Assembly: GCF_029269825.1 (NCBI RefSeq)
Contig: NZ_JARJHU010000001.1
Location: 533,776-597,775 of the forward strand
Direction of reading: 5' to 3'
Length of the DNA stretch: 64,000 nucleotides
Origin: Pedobacter sp. JY14-1
GTDB taxonomy: Bacteria; Bacteroidota; Bacteroidia; Sphingobacteriales; Sphingobacteriaceae
Shown here: positions 33,219 to 42,111 of the stretch, piece after piece
Position numbering within the stretch: position 1 is the stretch's first letter
Layout of the letters: each line of letters starts with the position of its first letter
Made by a program: the position numbers and the translations under genes
Notes under the pieces: model-generated
Seen by the model: only the letters and a program-made list of their open reading frames with translations
Database searches by the model: none
Told to the model about the DNA's origin: nothing

Positions 33219-34238
33219 CTATCTGAACAACTGGAATTCCGATAACTGAAAACCGCTGCTTCCAAAGTTAGCTGTCACCTTCCATCTGTACATCGGGAAA
33301 GACTTTGGCGTCGCAACTGCAAAATAGAACATTTGTTTGTACTTCGAACCCGCCTGATCGTAGAAATTCCTATCCAGGTTTCTGGTGTCAAGTACTTCCC
33401 AATTGTTTCCATCATTTGAACCTTCCAGCGTCCATACCTTAGGATCACGGGTTGGTGAATCGTTTGCAGAACCGATACCATAAAACTTAATCGTCTGAGC
33501 AGAAGCGAATGTAAAGGTTGCGGTAAATGTACCAGGCCATCCCTGGTACATTTTTGTATTTACATCGCCGTCCAGCAGTTTCAATGATCCTTCATTTGCA
33601 TTCTTACCTCCACCGTTATCGCTTGAAACCGACATCGACACCTTATTGGTTACATTAGATACAATACCTGCAGTTGTTGCATACTTGCTAAGGTTAATTA
33701 CCGACCCTTTATTGGTGACGGCCTTCAGGGAAAGTGGATTTAATGTGCCTTCCCTATAGGTCTTCACCGGAGACAAATCTGTAGAAGTTGACTTGTCCTC
33801 AAAGGTCCACAGTGCAGATGCGATATTTGCTTTACTTTCAATATTGAACTTCACCTGGTTAGGTACAGTGGTAGCAGGAGCACTCAGTTTGATCACGCTA
33901 TCCGGATCGATATTGATCGTCAGCAGTTTTCTGGCTGTAGCTCCGCTCTCAGATGTAGCGGTGAGGCTCACATCAAATTTTCCTGTCGTCATATAGACAT
34001 GTTTAGCAGCCACTTCTGTAGAAACACTGTCGTCACCAAATCTCCAGAGCAATGACTTATAATTAGAAGACTTATTCGAAAAGTCAAATGTAAACGGGTC
34101 GTCTCCGTTAACGATCTGATAATCAACAAAAGGACGCTTCATATCTTCAATAACCTCTACTCCATTCTTGTTCTTGGAACAAGAAGACAGTACAAAAACA
34201 GCGACGAGGAATGACATTGGCTTATATAACATTTTCAT
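33219..34238 (-). CDS. PKD plus F5/8 type C lipoprotein, paralogue 3
   Basis: 339 residues; lipobox VLSSCS. Same order as the others: PKD (LLWRFGDDSVSTEVAAKHVY), PKD-like, F5/8 (IKFYGIGSANDSPTRDPKVW, LEGSNDGNNWEVLDTR, FQLSEFQLFR). It lies 35 bases after the DUF1735/CBM6 gene and is the last gene of the long operon before a strong terminator, so it is probably the parent copy from which the two downstream monocistronic copies arose (inference). Confidence 0.85.
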   Translation of the reverse strand: MKMLYKPMSFLVAVFVLSSCSKNKNGVEVIEDMKRPFVDYQIVNGDDPFTFDFSNKSSNYKSLLWRFGDDSVSTEVAAKHVYMTTGKFDVSLTATSESGATARKLLTINIDPDSVIKLSAPATTVPNQVKFNIESKANIASALWTFEDKSTSTDLSPVKTYREGTLNPLSLKAVTNKGSVINLSKYATTAGIVSNVTNKVSMSVSSDNGGGKNANEGSLKLLDGDVNTKMYQGWPGTFTATFTFASAQTIKFYGIGSANDSPTRDPKVWTLEGSNDGNNWEVLDTRNLDRNFYDQAGSKYKQMFYFAVATPKSFPMYRWKVTANFGSSGFQLSEFQLFR

Positions 34239-34273
34239 AGCTTTAATTTTTAAGTTGTACTTATTTAATTGAT

Positions 34274-36109
34274 TTACTGTCTAGGTCCTCCATATTTCAT
34301 CGTTACTGACACCTCCCTTGTATTTGGTGCATCGCCCCAGGTAAAGTTCAAGGTAAAGGTTTGCGTAGCCGGATCCCACTTGTTTTCCTTGCCAGGCGTA
34401 TTTTTCAGAGTAGCATTACCTAAGCTCTTTACAGTGACCTGATTCGTATTGCGATCGACAGTGAGGTAAGTATTATCAATAGCACCTACCAGGGAACCGT
34501 CTCTCCAGATCGGCATAAATGAAACCTGATCCTTGCCAAAACTACTCATAATCATAGTCCTGTTAGTTAATGTACCGCCCAAATTGGTATCTGGTCCGGT
34601 GGCGCTGTTTCTTGTAATTGTACCGTTCATGGTATAAATACCGTCCCACCACTTATCCAACCGGGTAAAGATCATACCTTGAAGATCATAAGCGCCATTA
34701 TCCATATAGAAGCGTAAAACCTGCGGGCCCTTTTTCAAGTGGACTATACTTCCATGAATTTGCTGATTTCCGTAACCACCAGTATTTCTGGATTTCAACA
34801 AGCCTGTTAACGCAGTGTTGCCAGTAAAGAGGCTGTAAGTACCATTGGCATTATCACTGCCCAGCATTGCGTTAAACTCATAATCACCTTCCTCCTGTAC
34901 GTCAACAGTATAAGAAAGCCATTCACCAGCTGCCGTCCATCCGACAACGATGTTGTTGTCACCGATATCTACCTGGTCTGGCCTTCTGAACTGTCCACCG
35001 TCTCTTCCTCCATTATCGTGATAAGCAACGCCCTCACCACCGAAGTCATAGTTAGAAGCCGGGATCAGGTTAGAAACCTCATACATTCCGCCTTTGATGA
35101 TGAATGGCGTACCGTTAAATGGTTTCCTTCCAAGGTGGGCCGGATCAAAAATCACCACCAATGTAGTATTTGATTTTGCAAGCTGCCACTTCGTAGGATT
35201 ACTCAGCCTGATACCCATCGCGATCGGTTTCAGGAAACCTATAGAAGCCATTAAACGCAGGTCTACATTGAACTTGACCGTGTTCTTGCCAGCTTCAAAC
35301 TGAACCCTGGATACAGATGTAGACCAGTTTGCATCATCAAGCTTTATGACATCAGCAGGAACCTCGCCGGCAGCAATTGCAGTATTGATCACGTTCTGGT
35401 CCCTGACCAGATCTACGATAAAGCCTGCGCCAGCTTCACCTGTTAGCGTAAGCTCAACTGGCATACTGATATTCAGAGATCCCTTTTCATAACCAAGGTT
35501 GGTAGGAGATAAAGGAAAATTCAAACTCGGCGTGGTATTGCTGAACCTCACATAGTGAACCTTCGAAGCTTCTATTACTGCACCAGTCTTGATCACCACG
35601 ATAGTAGACCTCTTACCTGCAGCAATTGAATTGCCTTTTGACGGATCATCCAGTTGAATTGCAAAAGCGATGTCCTTTCCATAGTTCAGCTCCAGGTAAC
35701 TTCTGCTGAGCACAAGATTCAAACCTACACTTTTGACACCAAAAGCAATGTTCACTTCCGGAGGGATAGAAAATTTGCCCTGTTCTAAAGCTACAGTGCC
35801 TTCCGGTAATTCCTTGTTTGCGATCAGCGTAGCTACTGTATCTGTATTGATAACCGTTTTTACGGTAAAAGCTTTTGAGGAAGCACCGTTAAAATTAATG
35901 GTCAGTGGTAAAGTCAGCTCACTGTTATCCAGCGAAAAATTTCCGCCATTCGATACCTCGATCTTTGCCGGAAGTTCCAGTGCTACCTTTGACCCTTCCT
36001 CGTTCACAATCACATCCGAAAGTTTTTCCTTCTCGCATGAAACCAGAACTGAGGTCAGCAGCGCCAGAGCGCAAAATCCCGAGTAGGTAAATATTTTTTT
36101 CATCTTCAC
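34274..36109 (-). CDS. DUF1735/CBM6 surface lipoprotein (BT_3987-like)
   Basis: 611 residues; lipobox VLVSCEK at about residue 25. Two DUF1735-type beta-sandwich domains (about 35-180 and 185-330: FSIPPEVNIAFGVKSVGLNL, VQFEAGKNTVKFNVDLRL). Residues 340-470 look like a CBM6 module (VGWTAAGEWLSYTVDVQEEG, DYDLQGM-type end with FYMDNGAYDLQGM). Residues 475-611 are a BT_3987-like C-terminal domain (KWWDGIYTMNGTI). Surface glycan-binding protein of the SusE/SusF functional type. 35 bases before PKD paralogue 3. Confidence 0.8.
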   Translation of the reverse strand: MKMKKIFTYSGFCALALLTSVLVSCEKEKLSDVIVNEEGSKVALELPAKIEVSNGGNFSLDNSELTLPLTINFNGASSKAFTVKTVINTDTVATLIANKELPEGTVALEQGKFSIPPEVNIAFGVKSVGLNLVLSRSYLELNYGKDIAFAIQLDDPSKGNSIAAGKRSTIVVIKTGAVIEASKVHYVRFSNTTPSLNFPLSPTNLGYEKGSLNISMPVELTLTGEAGAGFIVDLVRDQNVINTAIAAGEVPADVIKLDDANWSTSVSRVQFEAGKNTVKFNVDLRLMASIGFLKPIAMGIRLSNPTKWQLAKSNTTLVVIFDPAHLGRKPFNGTPFIIKGGMYEVSNLIPASNYDFGGEGVAYHDNGGRDGGQFRRPDQVDIGDNNIVVGWTAAGEWLSYTVDVQEEGDYEFNAMLGSDNANGTYSLFTGNTALTGLLKSRNTGGYGNQQIHGSIVHLKKGPQVLRFYMDNGAYDLQGMIFTRLDKWWDGIYTMNGTITRNSATGPDTNLGGTLTNRTMIMSSFGKDQVSFMPIWRDGSLVGAIDNTYLTVDRNTNQVTVKSLGNATLKNTPGKENKWDPATQTFTLNFTWGDAPNTREVSVTMKYGGPRQ

Positions 36110-36130
36110 AAAGTTTATAAATGATCGTAT

Positions 36131-36164
36131 TACTGAAGGGGCGGTATAATAAGCCCCTTCAGTA
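36131..36164. other. Hairpin between DUF4983 and DUF1735 genes
   Basis: TACTGAAGGGGC, 10-base loop, GCCCCTTCAGTA: a perfect 12-bp stem but no T-run after it on the minus strand. Probably a partial terminator or an mRNA-processing/stability element inside the operon, not a full stop. Confidence 0.65.
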
Positions 36165-36177
36165 TCTTAAAATAGGA

Positions 36178-38022
36178 TTAGTTAGAAATCCAGACACGTC
36201 CGTCCAATCCCCACGAAGCCTGGCGGGCGATATTAAACCAGCTCAGTATCTGTGTTGGAACGTCTGAGTTTTTAGGAACAAGTGTATTCAGGTTGTTATT
36301 GCTCGGAGAACAGATAAGATCCGAAAACGTCTCCCACTGATAAGTTCCCTGCAACGTAAAATCAGCTTCAAATGGTCCCAAATCCTTCATGACATTTCCT
36401 GAACCTTCAGTCATTGGCCAGTATCCTAACAGGTAGTTCCAGTCCGGGTGCGTTTCGTCAATAGATGGCTCACAGGCATAACGCTGGATCACGTCTTCCG
36501 ATAAGGCCTTCTTCCATATCCTCAGTTCGGCAAGCTGAACATTGATATATCCTTTGTCACCATCAATCTCTCCCGGAGCAAAACCTACACGCATTGGCGC
36601 ATTGTTGTCGAAGTTTGGTATGCCAGGGAGCTGCCAGTCATTTTTACTGATGTTGTTGTTGTCTCCGCTACCAGATCCTGTAGTACCTTTAACGCCGTCA
36701 GTATACAACCTCGCATAACGTCTGCCGTCAGCCTTCTTCTCGATAACGAAACACAGGTCATGCCAGGTATCGCCACTGAAATCCAGTCCAGGGATCTCCT
36801 GTCCATTGATATTATCCTGTCCGCCCTGCTGCATCAGTCTCCAGCGGTTGTAGAACAGACATATATCCCAACCAGGGTTTCCAGGAGCATTGCTTCCACC
36901 CCAGCCTACGTTTGTACGTTTACCTACGACAGATGGCCACTGATACCAGTACTGACCGCTGCTTGTATTCTTCGGACTGCCTTTCTTAATTTTAATTGAT
37001 ACCGTAAAATCCTGGTCTTTACCAAAATTGAACTGCACTGATTTGTCTGCACTGACAACACCGTTGACTTTTTCAGGATCGCCCTTGAACCTAACGGCAG
37101 ATCCAGTGTAAAAATTACCCAGGAAAGGCTTTCCGACAAATGTCTGCTTATAGCTCAATGCATTGAAAATGGTAAATGTATTTGCATAAGTATTGCTGAA
37201 CAGCGTCTTGTCATCTTCAGACGGCGGAAGTTTATACTTTCCACCATGGCTTGAAGTGATAATAATCATCCAGTTCTCTTTATTGTAAGTAGGACGCGTC
37301 TTTACCGCTGTGATCAGTTCACCTACCCTGGTGTCAAAGTCGGCAATAGCTGTCTTGTAACCGGGGGCTGAATTATCCCAGACTCCCGCAGCCCTTCCTG
37401 CATTCTCAATTCCGGAAAACTGACCAACTACGATACTTGCTGTGTCAGCCTTAAGGAAGTTGACCATATTGGTCTTTAACTGGTCATCGTTGGCATATAC
37501 TTCAGAAACATCGGCATCTGTAGTCAGGTTATTCTTGAATTCTGCAGAAGTAGCAAAAGCCGCGATCCGCATATTCTTGTTCACCTCCTTGATGCGTTTG
37601 AAGATCACAGGATAGTTTGCCAGGTCGTTTCCTGCAAAGTCATCGCTGGTTACATCATGCTTGTCCTTTCTTACACCAGTCATCATATCTGCCCAGTTGG
37701 TTGCGCTGTTCTTGATGGTATCAGCAAGCGAAGTCCAGGTATAGATAGAATTGGCCAGTAAAGACTTCATATTAGGAATGTCTGCATCCCTAACCGCAGT
37801 TCCCCTTGCCCCGTCTGCAATGATATAAAGTACTTTAGGCGCCTTATAATTTACATCATTCGTATTTTCCGGCGAATCGGGTATCATTTTGTCGAATCCC
37901 TTATTACAGCTGGACAGCATGACCGACAATGCTAGCATAGCCATCCCGATGTAGGACGGGCCGCTAATTTTTTTCATACTTCTTAGTTTAATTTTCATCA
38001 CGTTCATTCTAAATTTTACCAT
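36178..38022 (-). CDS. Phosphodiesterase-fold plus LamG (DUF4983) lipoprotein, metal site substituted
   Basis: Up to 614 residues; the start is uncertain. ATG at 38022 overlaps the previous stop by one base (TAATG); ATGs at 37998 and 37977 give tidier signals. Lipobox LSSCNKG. Residues 62-270 resemble the type I phosphodiesterase/alkaline-phosphatase superfamily (VLYIIADGARG, Asp70 kept; SATNWADMMTGVRKDKH). The usual DxxGHxxG is ENAGRAAG (206-213) and the usual SDHG is SSHG (257-260), so several metal ligands are missing. Residues 330-570 are a LamG/concanavalin-like domain (DUF4983 type). Likely a binding protein rather than a hydrolase. Confidence 0.75.
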   Translation of the reverse strand: MVKFRMNVMKIKLRSMKKISGPSYIGMAMLALSVMLSSCNKGFDKMIPDSPENTNDVNYKAPKVLYIIADGARGTAVRDADIPNMKSLLANSIYTWTSLADTIKNSATNWADMMTGVRKDKHDVTSDDFAGNDLANYPVIFKRIKEVNKNMRIAAFATSAEFKNNLTTDADVSEVYANDDQLKTNMVNFLKADTASIVVGQFSGIENAGRAAGVWDNSAPGYKTAIADFDTRVGELITAVKTRPTYNKENWMIIITSSHGGKYKLPPSEDDKTLFSNTYANTFTIFNALSYKQTFVGKPFLGNFYTGSAVRFKGDPEKVNGVVSADKSVQFNFGKDQDFTVSIKIKKGSPKNTSSGQYWYQWPSVVGKRTNVGWGGSNAPGNPGWDICLFYNRWRLMQQGGQDNINGQEIPGLDFSGDTWHDLCFVIEKKADGRRYARLYTDGVKGTTGSGSGDNNNISKNDWQLPGIPNFDNNAPMRVGFAPGEIDGDKGYINVQLAELRIWKKALSEDVIQRYACEPSIDETHPDWNYLLGYWPMTEGSGNVMKDLGPFEADFTLQGTYQWETFSDLICSPSNNNLNTLVPKNSDVPTQILSWFNIARQASWGLDGRVWISN

Positions 38023-39647
38023 TAATCCAGCGTTACCCTTACGATGTTGTGGTTTTCCTTATTGTCAAACAAATAAAACGAACCCATGATCAGCAATGCA
38101 CGCTTACCTTCAGCAGATGTTGTTTCCATGACATCATAAATGCTTCCGGCCAGGTTACCTACAGTATTATAACCATCAGCAAGTCCGCCAGCCAGGTCAG
38201 TGATCAGGAAACCATTCCTTGCTGCTCCGTCATAAGTTTTAAAGTCACCGGATACTACACCCAGGCCATCCTTAAGCAATTTGCAGTAAGTCGGGTAGCC
38301 GCCTTCAAAAGCCAGTGCCTTAAAGGACTGGTCAATACTGCCGTCATAGTTCAGCATCACCATATTTGATACAGCAGTACCATTATAGGTCTTAAAACGT
38401 CCTACTGCAAGGTATTTGTTCACGGTAGCATCATAGCTGATCTGGTAGATATAATCATCAGCACCTGCACCTCCCGCGTTGAAGGTAGGATCAATGGTGC
38501 CGTTTTCATTTAATCTGATGATCCTGCCCACGTTGGTATTGTCAAAAGTGGTAAAGTTACCCCATACCAATAATTTGCCATCTGAATGCATCAGGGTTTC
38601 GATAGGACCATTTCCGCCTGGCAAGCTCTTTCCGGGACGTCCCCTATAGCCCGAGGCCGTTTTGTCAAACCTCCAGTTGCTGTCCAGTGTACCGTTGGTA
38701 TTCAGTCTGGCCAGCTGGCGCACATCGGTACTGTCAATGATAGTGCTATCCTTATATTTGTGGTTAGGCTGATCATAACGACGTGAAAGATAATAAGTGA
38801 AATCACCCGAAATTACCAGCTTATTGCCTCTGGCATAAATGTTCTGGATGCCGCCATTGGTGCCGCCGTTGAAAGTAGACACAAATTTAGTCTTTCCTTC
38901 ATAGGTAGGTACAGAAACAGTATCAATCTGTCCGGATGAAGATAATTTAGTTACGTTACTGAGCCCGTCACGTTGCGCGTAGCCACTGAAACGCCCGGCA
39001 ATGTACCATTGGTTATTGAGGATCGCCATATCATACAACGCGCCGTTTGCACCCGCACCCGATTGTAATGAACGGTCATAAGTACCGTTAGGTAACGTTC
39101 TTACGATACGATAGATCGGCCTTACGACGCCCTTGTTATCAAAGTTGCTGAAGTCACCAAGAAGCACGGTATTACCCGAAGCTACAGTGACCGCCTTATT
39201 GATCGGACCATTAGTACCATTAACAACGACATAGGTAAGATCTTTGTTCACCTTTCCCAGCACGGTAAAATCCGGACCAAAAACCAACTGTCCATCTACC
39301 ACTACTGAAGTAATACCGGAGCTGGCTCTTCCTGGAACCTTGACTTTTACCTCTGCATCAGTAACAGAAACGACCTGCGCTTCCTGCCCGTTAAATAAAA
39401 ACTTAAGCTTGTCTTTATAAGGCATCAACCCTTTTGCCTTTATCGTTACCTCGGTTCCGGCATTACCAGATGCCGGGCTCGGGACCTGCTGCTTGTCGAT
39501 TACAATCCCCAGCGGCGGTGTTCCCCCCGCATACGGATCATCAAATACGTCTTCTGACTGCTTACAGCTGCCCAGCAAACCTGCCATCAGCACCACCAAT
39601 AGACCTGTATATTTAATTTTCATCTTGTTCATATTAAAAGTTAACAA
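38022..39647 (-). CDS. IPT/TIG plus delta-60-repeat lipoprotein (DUF5008-like)
   Basis: Up to 541 residues; ATG at 39623 (MKIKYTGLLVVLMAGLLGSC) is the likelier start than 39647. Lipobox at Cys 28. IPT/TIG domain at about 50-130 (GNAGTEVTIKAKGLMPYKDK). Then delta-60-type (DUF5122-like) repeats forming a propeller: LARLNTNGTLDSNWRFD, IIRLNENGTIDPTFNAGGAG, MVMLNYDGSIDQSFKALAF, each followed by a short GxFxxY turn. Function unknown; a surface binding or scaffold role fits the locus. Tightly packed between fasciclin (7 bases) and DUF4983 (1-base overlap). Confidence 0.78.
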   Translation of the reverse strand: MLTFNMNKMKIKYTGLLVVLMAGLLGSCKQSEDVFDDPYAGGTPPLGIVIDKQQVPSPASGNAGTEVTIKAKGLMPYKDKLKFLFNGQEAQVVSVTDAEVKVKVPGRASSGITSVVVDGQLVFGPDFTVLGKVNKDLTYVVVNGTNGPINKAVTVASGNTVLLGDFSNFDNKGVVRPIYRIVRTLPNGTYDRSLQSGAGANGALYDMAILNNQWYIAGRFSGYAQRDGLSNVTKLSSSGQIDTVSVPTYEGKTKFVSTFNGGTNGGIQNIYARGNKLVISGDFTYYLSRRYDQPNHKYKDSTIIDSTDVRQLARLNTNGTLDSNWRFDKTASGYRGRPGKSLPGGNGPIETLMHSDGKLLVWGNFTTFDNTNVGRIIRLNENGTIDPTFNAGGAGADDYIYQISYDATVNKYLAVGRFKTYNGTAVSNMVMLNYDGSIDQSFKALAFEGGYPTYCKLLKDGLGVVSGDFKTYDGAARNGFLITDLAGGLADGYNTVGNLAGSIYDVMETTSAEGKRALLIMGSFYLFDNKENHNIVRVTLD

Positions 39648-39654
39648 TACCTGT

Positions 39655-40440
39655 TTATCTGTTATAGATCACATCCGTCCAGAACTCTGTACCGAAACCG
39701 AAAAGGTCACCAGCTTCACTGATCTCTGCCTCACCGATTCTGGTGGCGCCATTGGCAATGGCCAGTACATGGACTGCACCATTGGTAGGCTGCACATCGG
39801 AAGTCGCTACTGCTGCTGCAAAGTAAGTCTCTGGATTTGACGGGTCCGGTATGAAGGAAATCCCCAACTGACGGTAACCGGTATACCTTACGTTGTTTAC
39901 CGCATTGTATACTACCCCGATATTGGCAAGTTCGTTTGCATAAGTATAATAGAAACCACCCGGATACAGTTCCTTCAACCCATAATCGATCTGAGGATAA
40001 TCCTTCAGCACATGTTTACCTTTGAAGATATACCTGGTCAGGTACTTCCTCCAGATGTTCTGAGGAATATCTGAGAATTGCTGTATCGTATCCCGCCCCG
40101 CGTCGAATAACTTTTGGTTCAGTTTATTCTTCTGAGAATCATTCAGCGTCCTGTTGACCGTACCGATCGTCCTTCTGATCACTTCGTCAGTAGGGGCGAA
40201 AAAAGTAACTTCCTCTTTTGACAGCACTTCTTCAAGCCCCGCCAGCTTGACGATCTGCACGATCGTATCAAATTTCGCAGGGTTAGATTCCAGGTACTGC
40301 ATAATATTACCATTGAAGCTGGGATTTGCCTTACCACCGTCTACATAATAATCATCATTCTTACATGCGGCAAGAAACATGATCAGCAAAGCAGTTAAGA
40401 ACAACGCTGGCTTAGTATATCTAATCATTGTATTTTTCAT
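39655..40440 (-). CDS. Fasciclin-domain lipoprotein
   Basis: 261 residues; lipobox FLAACKN. A single FAS1 domain spans about 45-235: NIMQYLESNPAKFDTIVQIV, the H1 motif VTFFAPTDEVI, and near the end TNGAVHVLAI (H2). FAS1 proteins mediate adhesion or polysaccharide contact. It follows SusD1 by 21 bases and is thus a fixed partner of that SusC/D pair. Confidence 0.85.
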   Translation of the reverse strand: MKNTMIRYTKPALFLTALLIMFLAACKNDDYYVDGGKANPSFNGNIMQYLESNPAKFDTIVQIVKLAGLEEVLSKEEVTFFAPTDEVIRRTIGTVNRTLNDSQKNKLNQKLFDAGRDTIQQFSDIPQNIWRKYLTRYIFKGKHVLKDYPQIDYGLKELYPGGFYYTYANELANIGVVYNAVNNVRYTGYRQLGISFIPDPSNPETYFAAAVATSDVQPTNGAVHVLAIANGATRIGEAEISEAGDLFGFGTEFWTDVIYNR

Positions 40441-40461
40441 ATTCTCTTAATAATTAATCAA

Positions 40462-42084
40462 TTAAAGACCAGACCCAACCCAATAAGTATTCAGTGTCAT
40501 ATACGGATTATTCGTCAGTGCAGATTCATCGATCTTCCAGGTCCAGCCGCCCCTGTTGAACTTGTCAGAAGTCAGCGGGTTATCTGTCCATTGCTTGCTC
40601 AGAATGCGCTTAGTACGAACGAGGTCAAAATAATGACTTCCCTCACCCATCAGTTCCTTCGAACGCTCCAGGAAGATCGCATCTTTAAGTTCCGTACTGC
40701 TGCCACTGCCGAAAAGTCCTACCTGAGCCCTTTGGCGTACCATGTTCAGTAACCTGATCGCATCTTCATCCCTGGTTCCCAGGTTGGCCATTGCCTCAGC
40801 CGCGAGCAAAATTGCGTCTGCATAGCGCATGATGAGGTAAGTGTTGTCCGGGTTAATATCCAGGTTCGGATTGTTCGCATCAATAAAAGTATTGTAAGCG
40901 AATTTCCTGAGCTGGAAAGTTTCCGCGTTCTGATCGAAAGGTGCAACGAACCATACCGTTAACCTGCCATCACCCTGATCAGGATACAATTTCTGCATAT
41001 ACTCTGACGTAAAAACGTTAAAGCTGAAACGGTGGGTATATTCAGGTTGCTTGTATGGGAAGTGGATAAACGCATCACCGAAAGGAGAATAAGCATTGGC
41101 CTGCTCGAAAGGATTGTTCAGGTCGGTATTGTAGTTCAGTGTCCTGAACAACTCAAATAAGCTTTCCTCAGAACGGCCTTTCACTACAGTTGCCCAGTTG
41201 CTCAGCGGCAATAAGCGGAATGCACCACTATTGACGATCTCGTCACCCAGCGCGGCGGTCTCTGTCCAGTAAGCCACACGGTTGGTTAGGTCAAAACCCG
41301 CATTCCACATGTTCATGTTCATCATCAGGCCGATAGCCGCTCCCTGTGACGCCCGCACGCCCCTTTGGGAAGGGTCCGTGAAGGTGATAGGAAGGTCTTT
41401 GTAATTGCTCTTGATATCCGCAATACATTTATTGACCACAGACACCATGTTCTCCCTGGGCAGCGGATCCTTCTGGAAAGCTTTGGTGTAATAAACTACA
41501 TCGCCAAAAAGCCTGACCATAGTAAAGTAGCAAAAGCAACGGATAAACTTTGCCTCCGCAATGTAACGTTTGGTCTGTGCTTCTGACAAAGCAGGGATAC
41601 CTTCCTCTAGTTTGCTCACCAGGATATTCGCAGACTGGATCACCCTGTAGTATTCTCCCCAGTAAGTAATGTCCCGGAAATTATAAGGTGACCAGGGTCT
41701 TCCCGGATCAATTGCATCCAGCATACCTGCCCTGTCATCTACAGAAGTCAGAGGAACATTCTGCTTCTCTGTACTTCCGTTGGGGTTAGGGGCTACCCTG
41801 TTGTGGCCACCCAGCCTTGCGCTGCCCTTACGTACATCGCCACCTTGCTGTGTGGGAATCACTTCTCCCGACCTGAACTCACCGGTAGCACCGGCAAATG
41901 AAGTCCTGGTATACTTATCAAACAACTGCCCGTACATGTCGGTGATATTGGCTTCAATATCATCCGCATTCTGGTAAAAATTATTTCCTGTCAGCTTATC
42001 AATCGGCGTAATGTTCAGGAACTTCTTGCAACCATATTGCGAGGCTCCTGCCAGTAACAATAAGCATATAACTATTTTTTTCAT
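40462..42084 (-). CDS. SusD/RagB nutrient-binding outer-membrane lipoprotein (pair 1)
   Basis: 540 residues; lipobox QYGCKKFL. SusD features: N-terminal LNITPIDKLTGNNFYQNADD, TPR-like helices (YIAEAKFIRCFCYFTMVRLFGD) and the RagB C-terminal block (NPDNTYLIMRYADAILLAAEAM, NMVRQRAQVG, FLERSKELMGEGSHYFDLVR). It caps the SusC transporter encoded 27 bases upstream and binds the oligosaccharide at the cell surface. Confidence 0.95.
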   Translation of the reverse strand: MKKIVICLLLLAGASQYGCKKFLNITPIDKLTGNNFYQNADDIEANITDMYGQLFDKYTRTSFAGATGEFRSGEVIPTQQGGDVRKGSARLGGHNRVAPNPNGSTEKQNVPLTSVDDRAGMLDAIDPGRPWSPYNFRDITYWGEYYRVIQSANILVSKLEEGIPALSEAQTKRYIAEAKFIRCFCYFTMVRLFGDVVYYTKAFQKDPLPRENMVSVVNKCIADIKSNYKDLPITFTDPSQRGVRASQGAAIGLMMNMNMWNAGFDLTNRVAYWTETAALGDEIVNSGAFRLLPLSNWATVVKGRSEESLFELFRTLNYNTDLNNPFEQANAYSPFGDAFIHFPYKQPEYTHRFSFNVFTSEYMQKLYPDQGDGRLTVWFVAPFDQNAETFQLRKFAYNTFIDANNPNLDINPDNTYLIMRYADAILLAAEAMANLGTRDEDAIRLLNMVRQRAQVGLFGSGSSTELKDAIFLERSKELMGEGSHYFDLVRTKRILSKQWTDNPLTSDKFNRGGWTWKIDESALTNNPYMTLNTYWVGSGL

Positions 42085-42111
42085 GTCTTATCTATCTATT
42101 TGAAACCCAAA

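Noticed and set aside
30654..34238. Repeat array that could be taken for a mobile element or CRISPR
   Set aside because: The repeats are whole paralogous genes about 1 kb long; no short direct repeats, transposase or cas gene is near.
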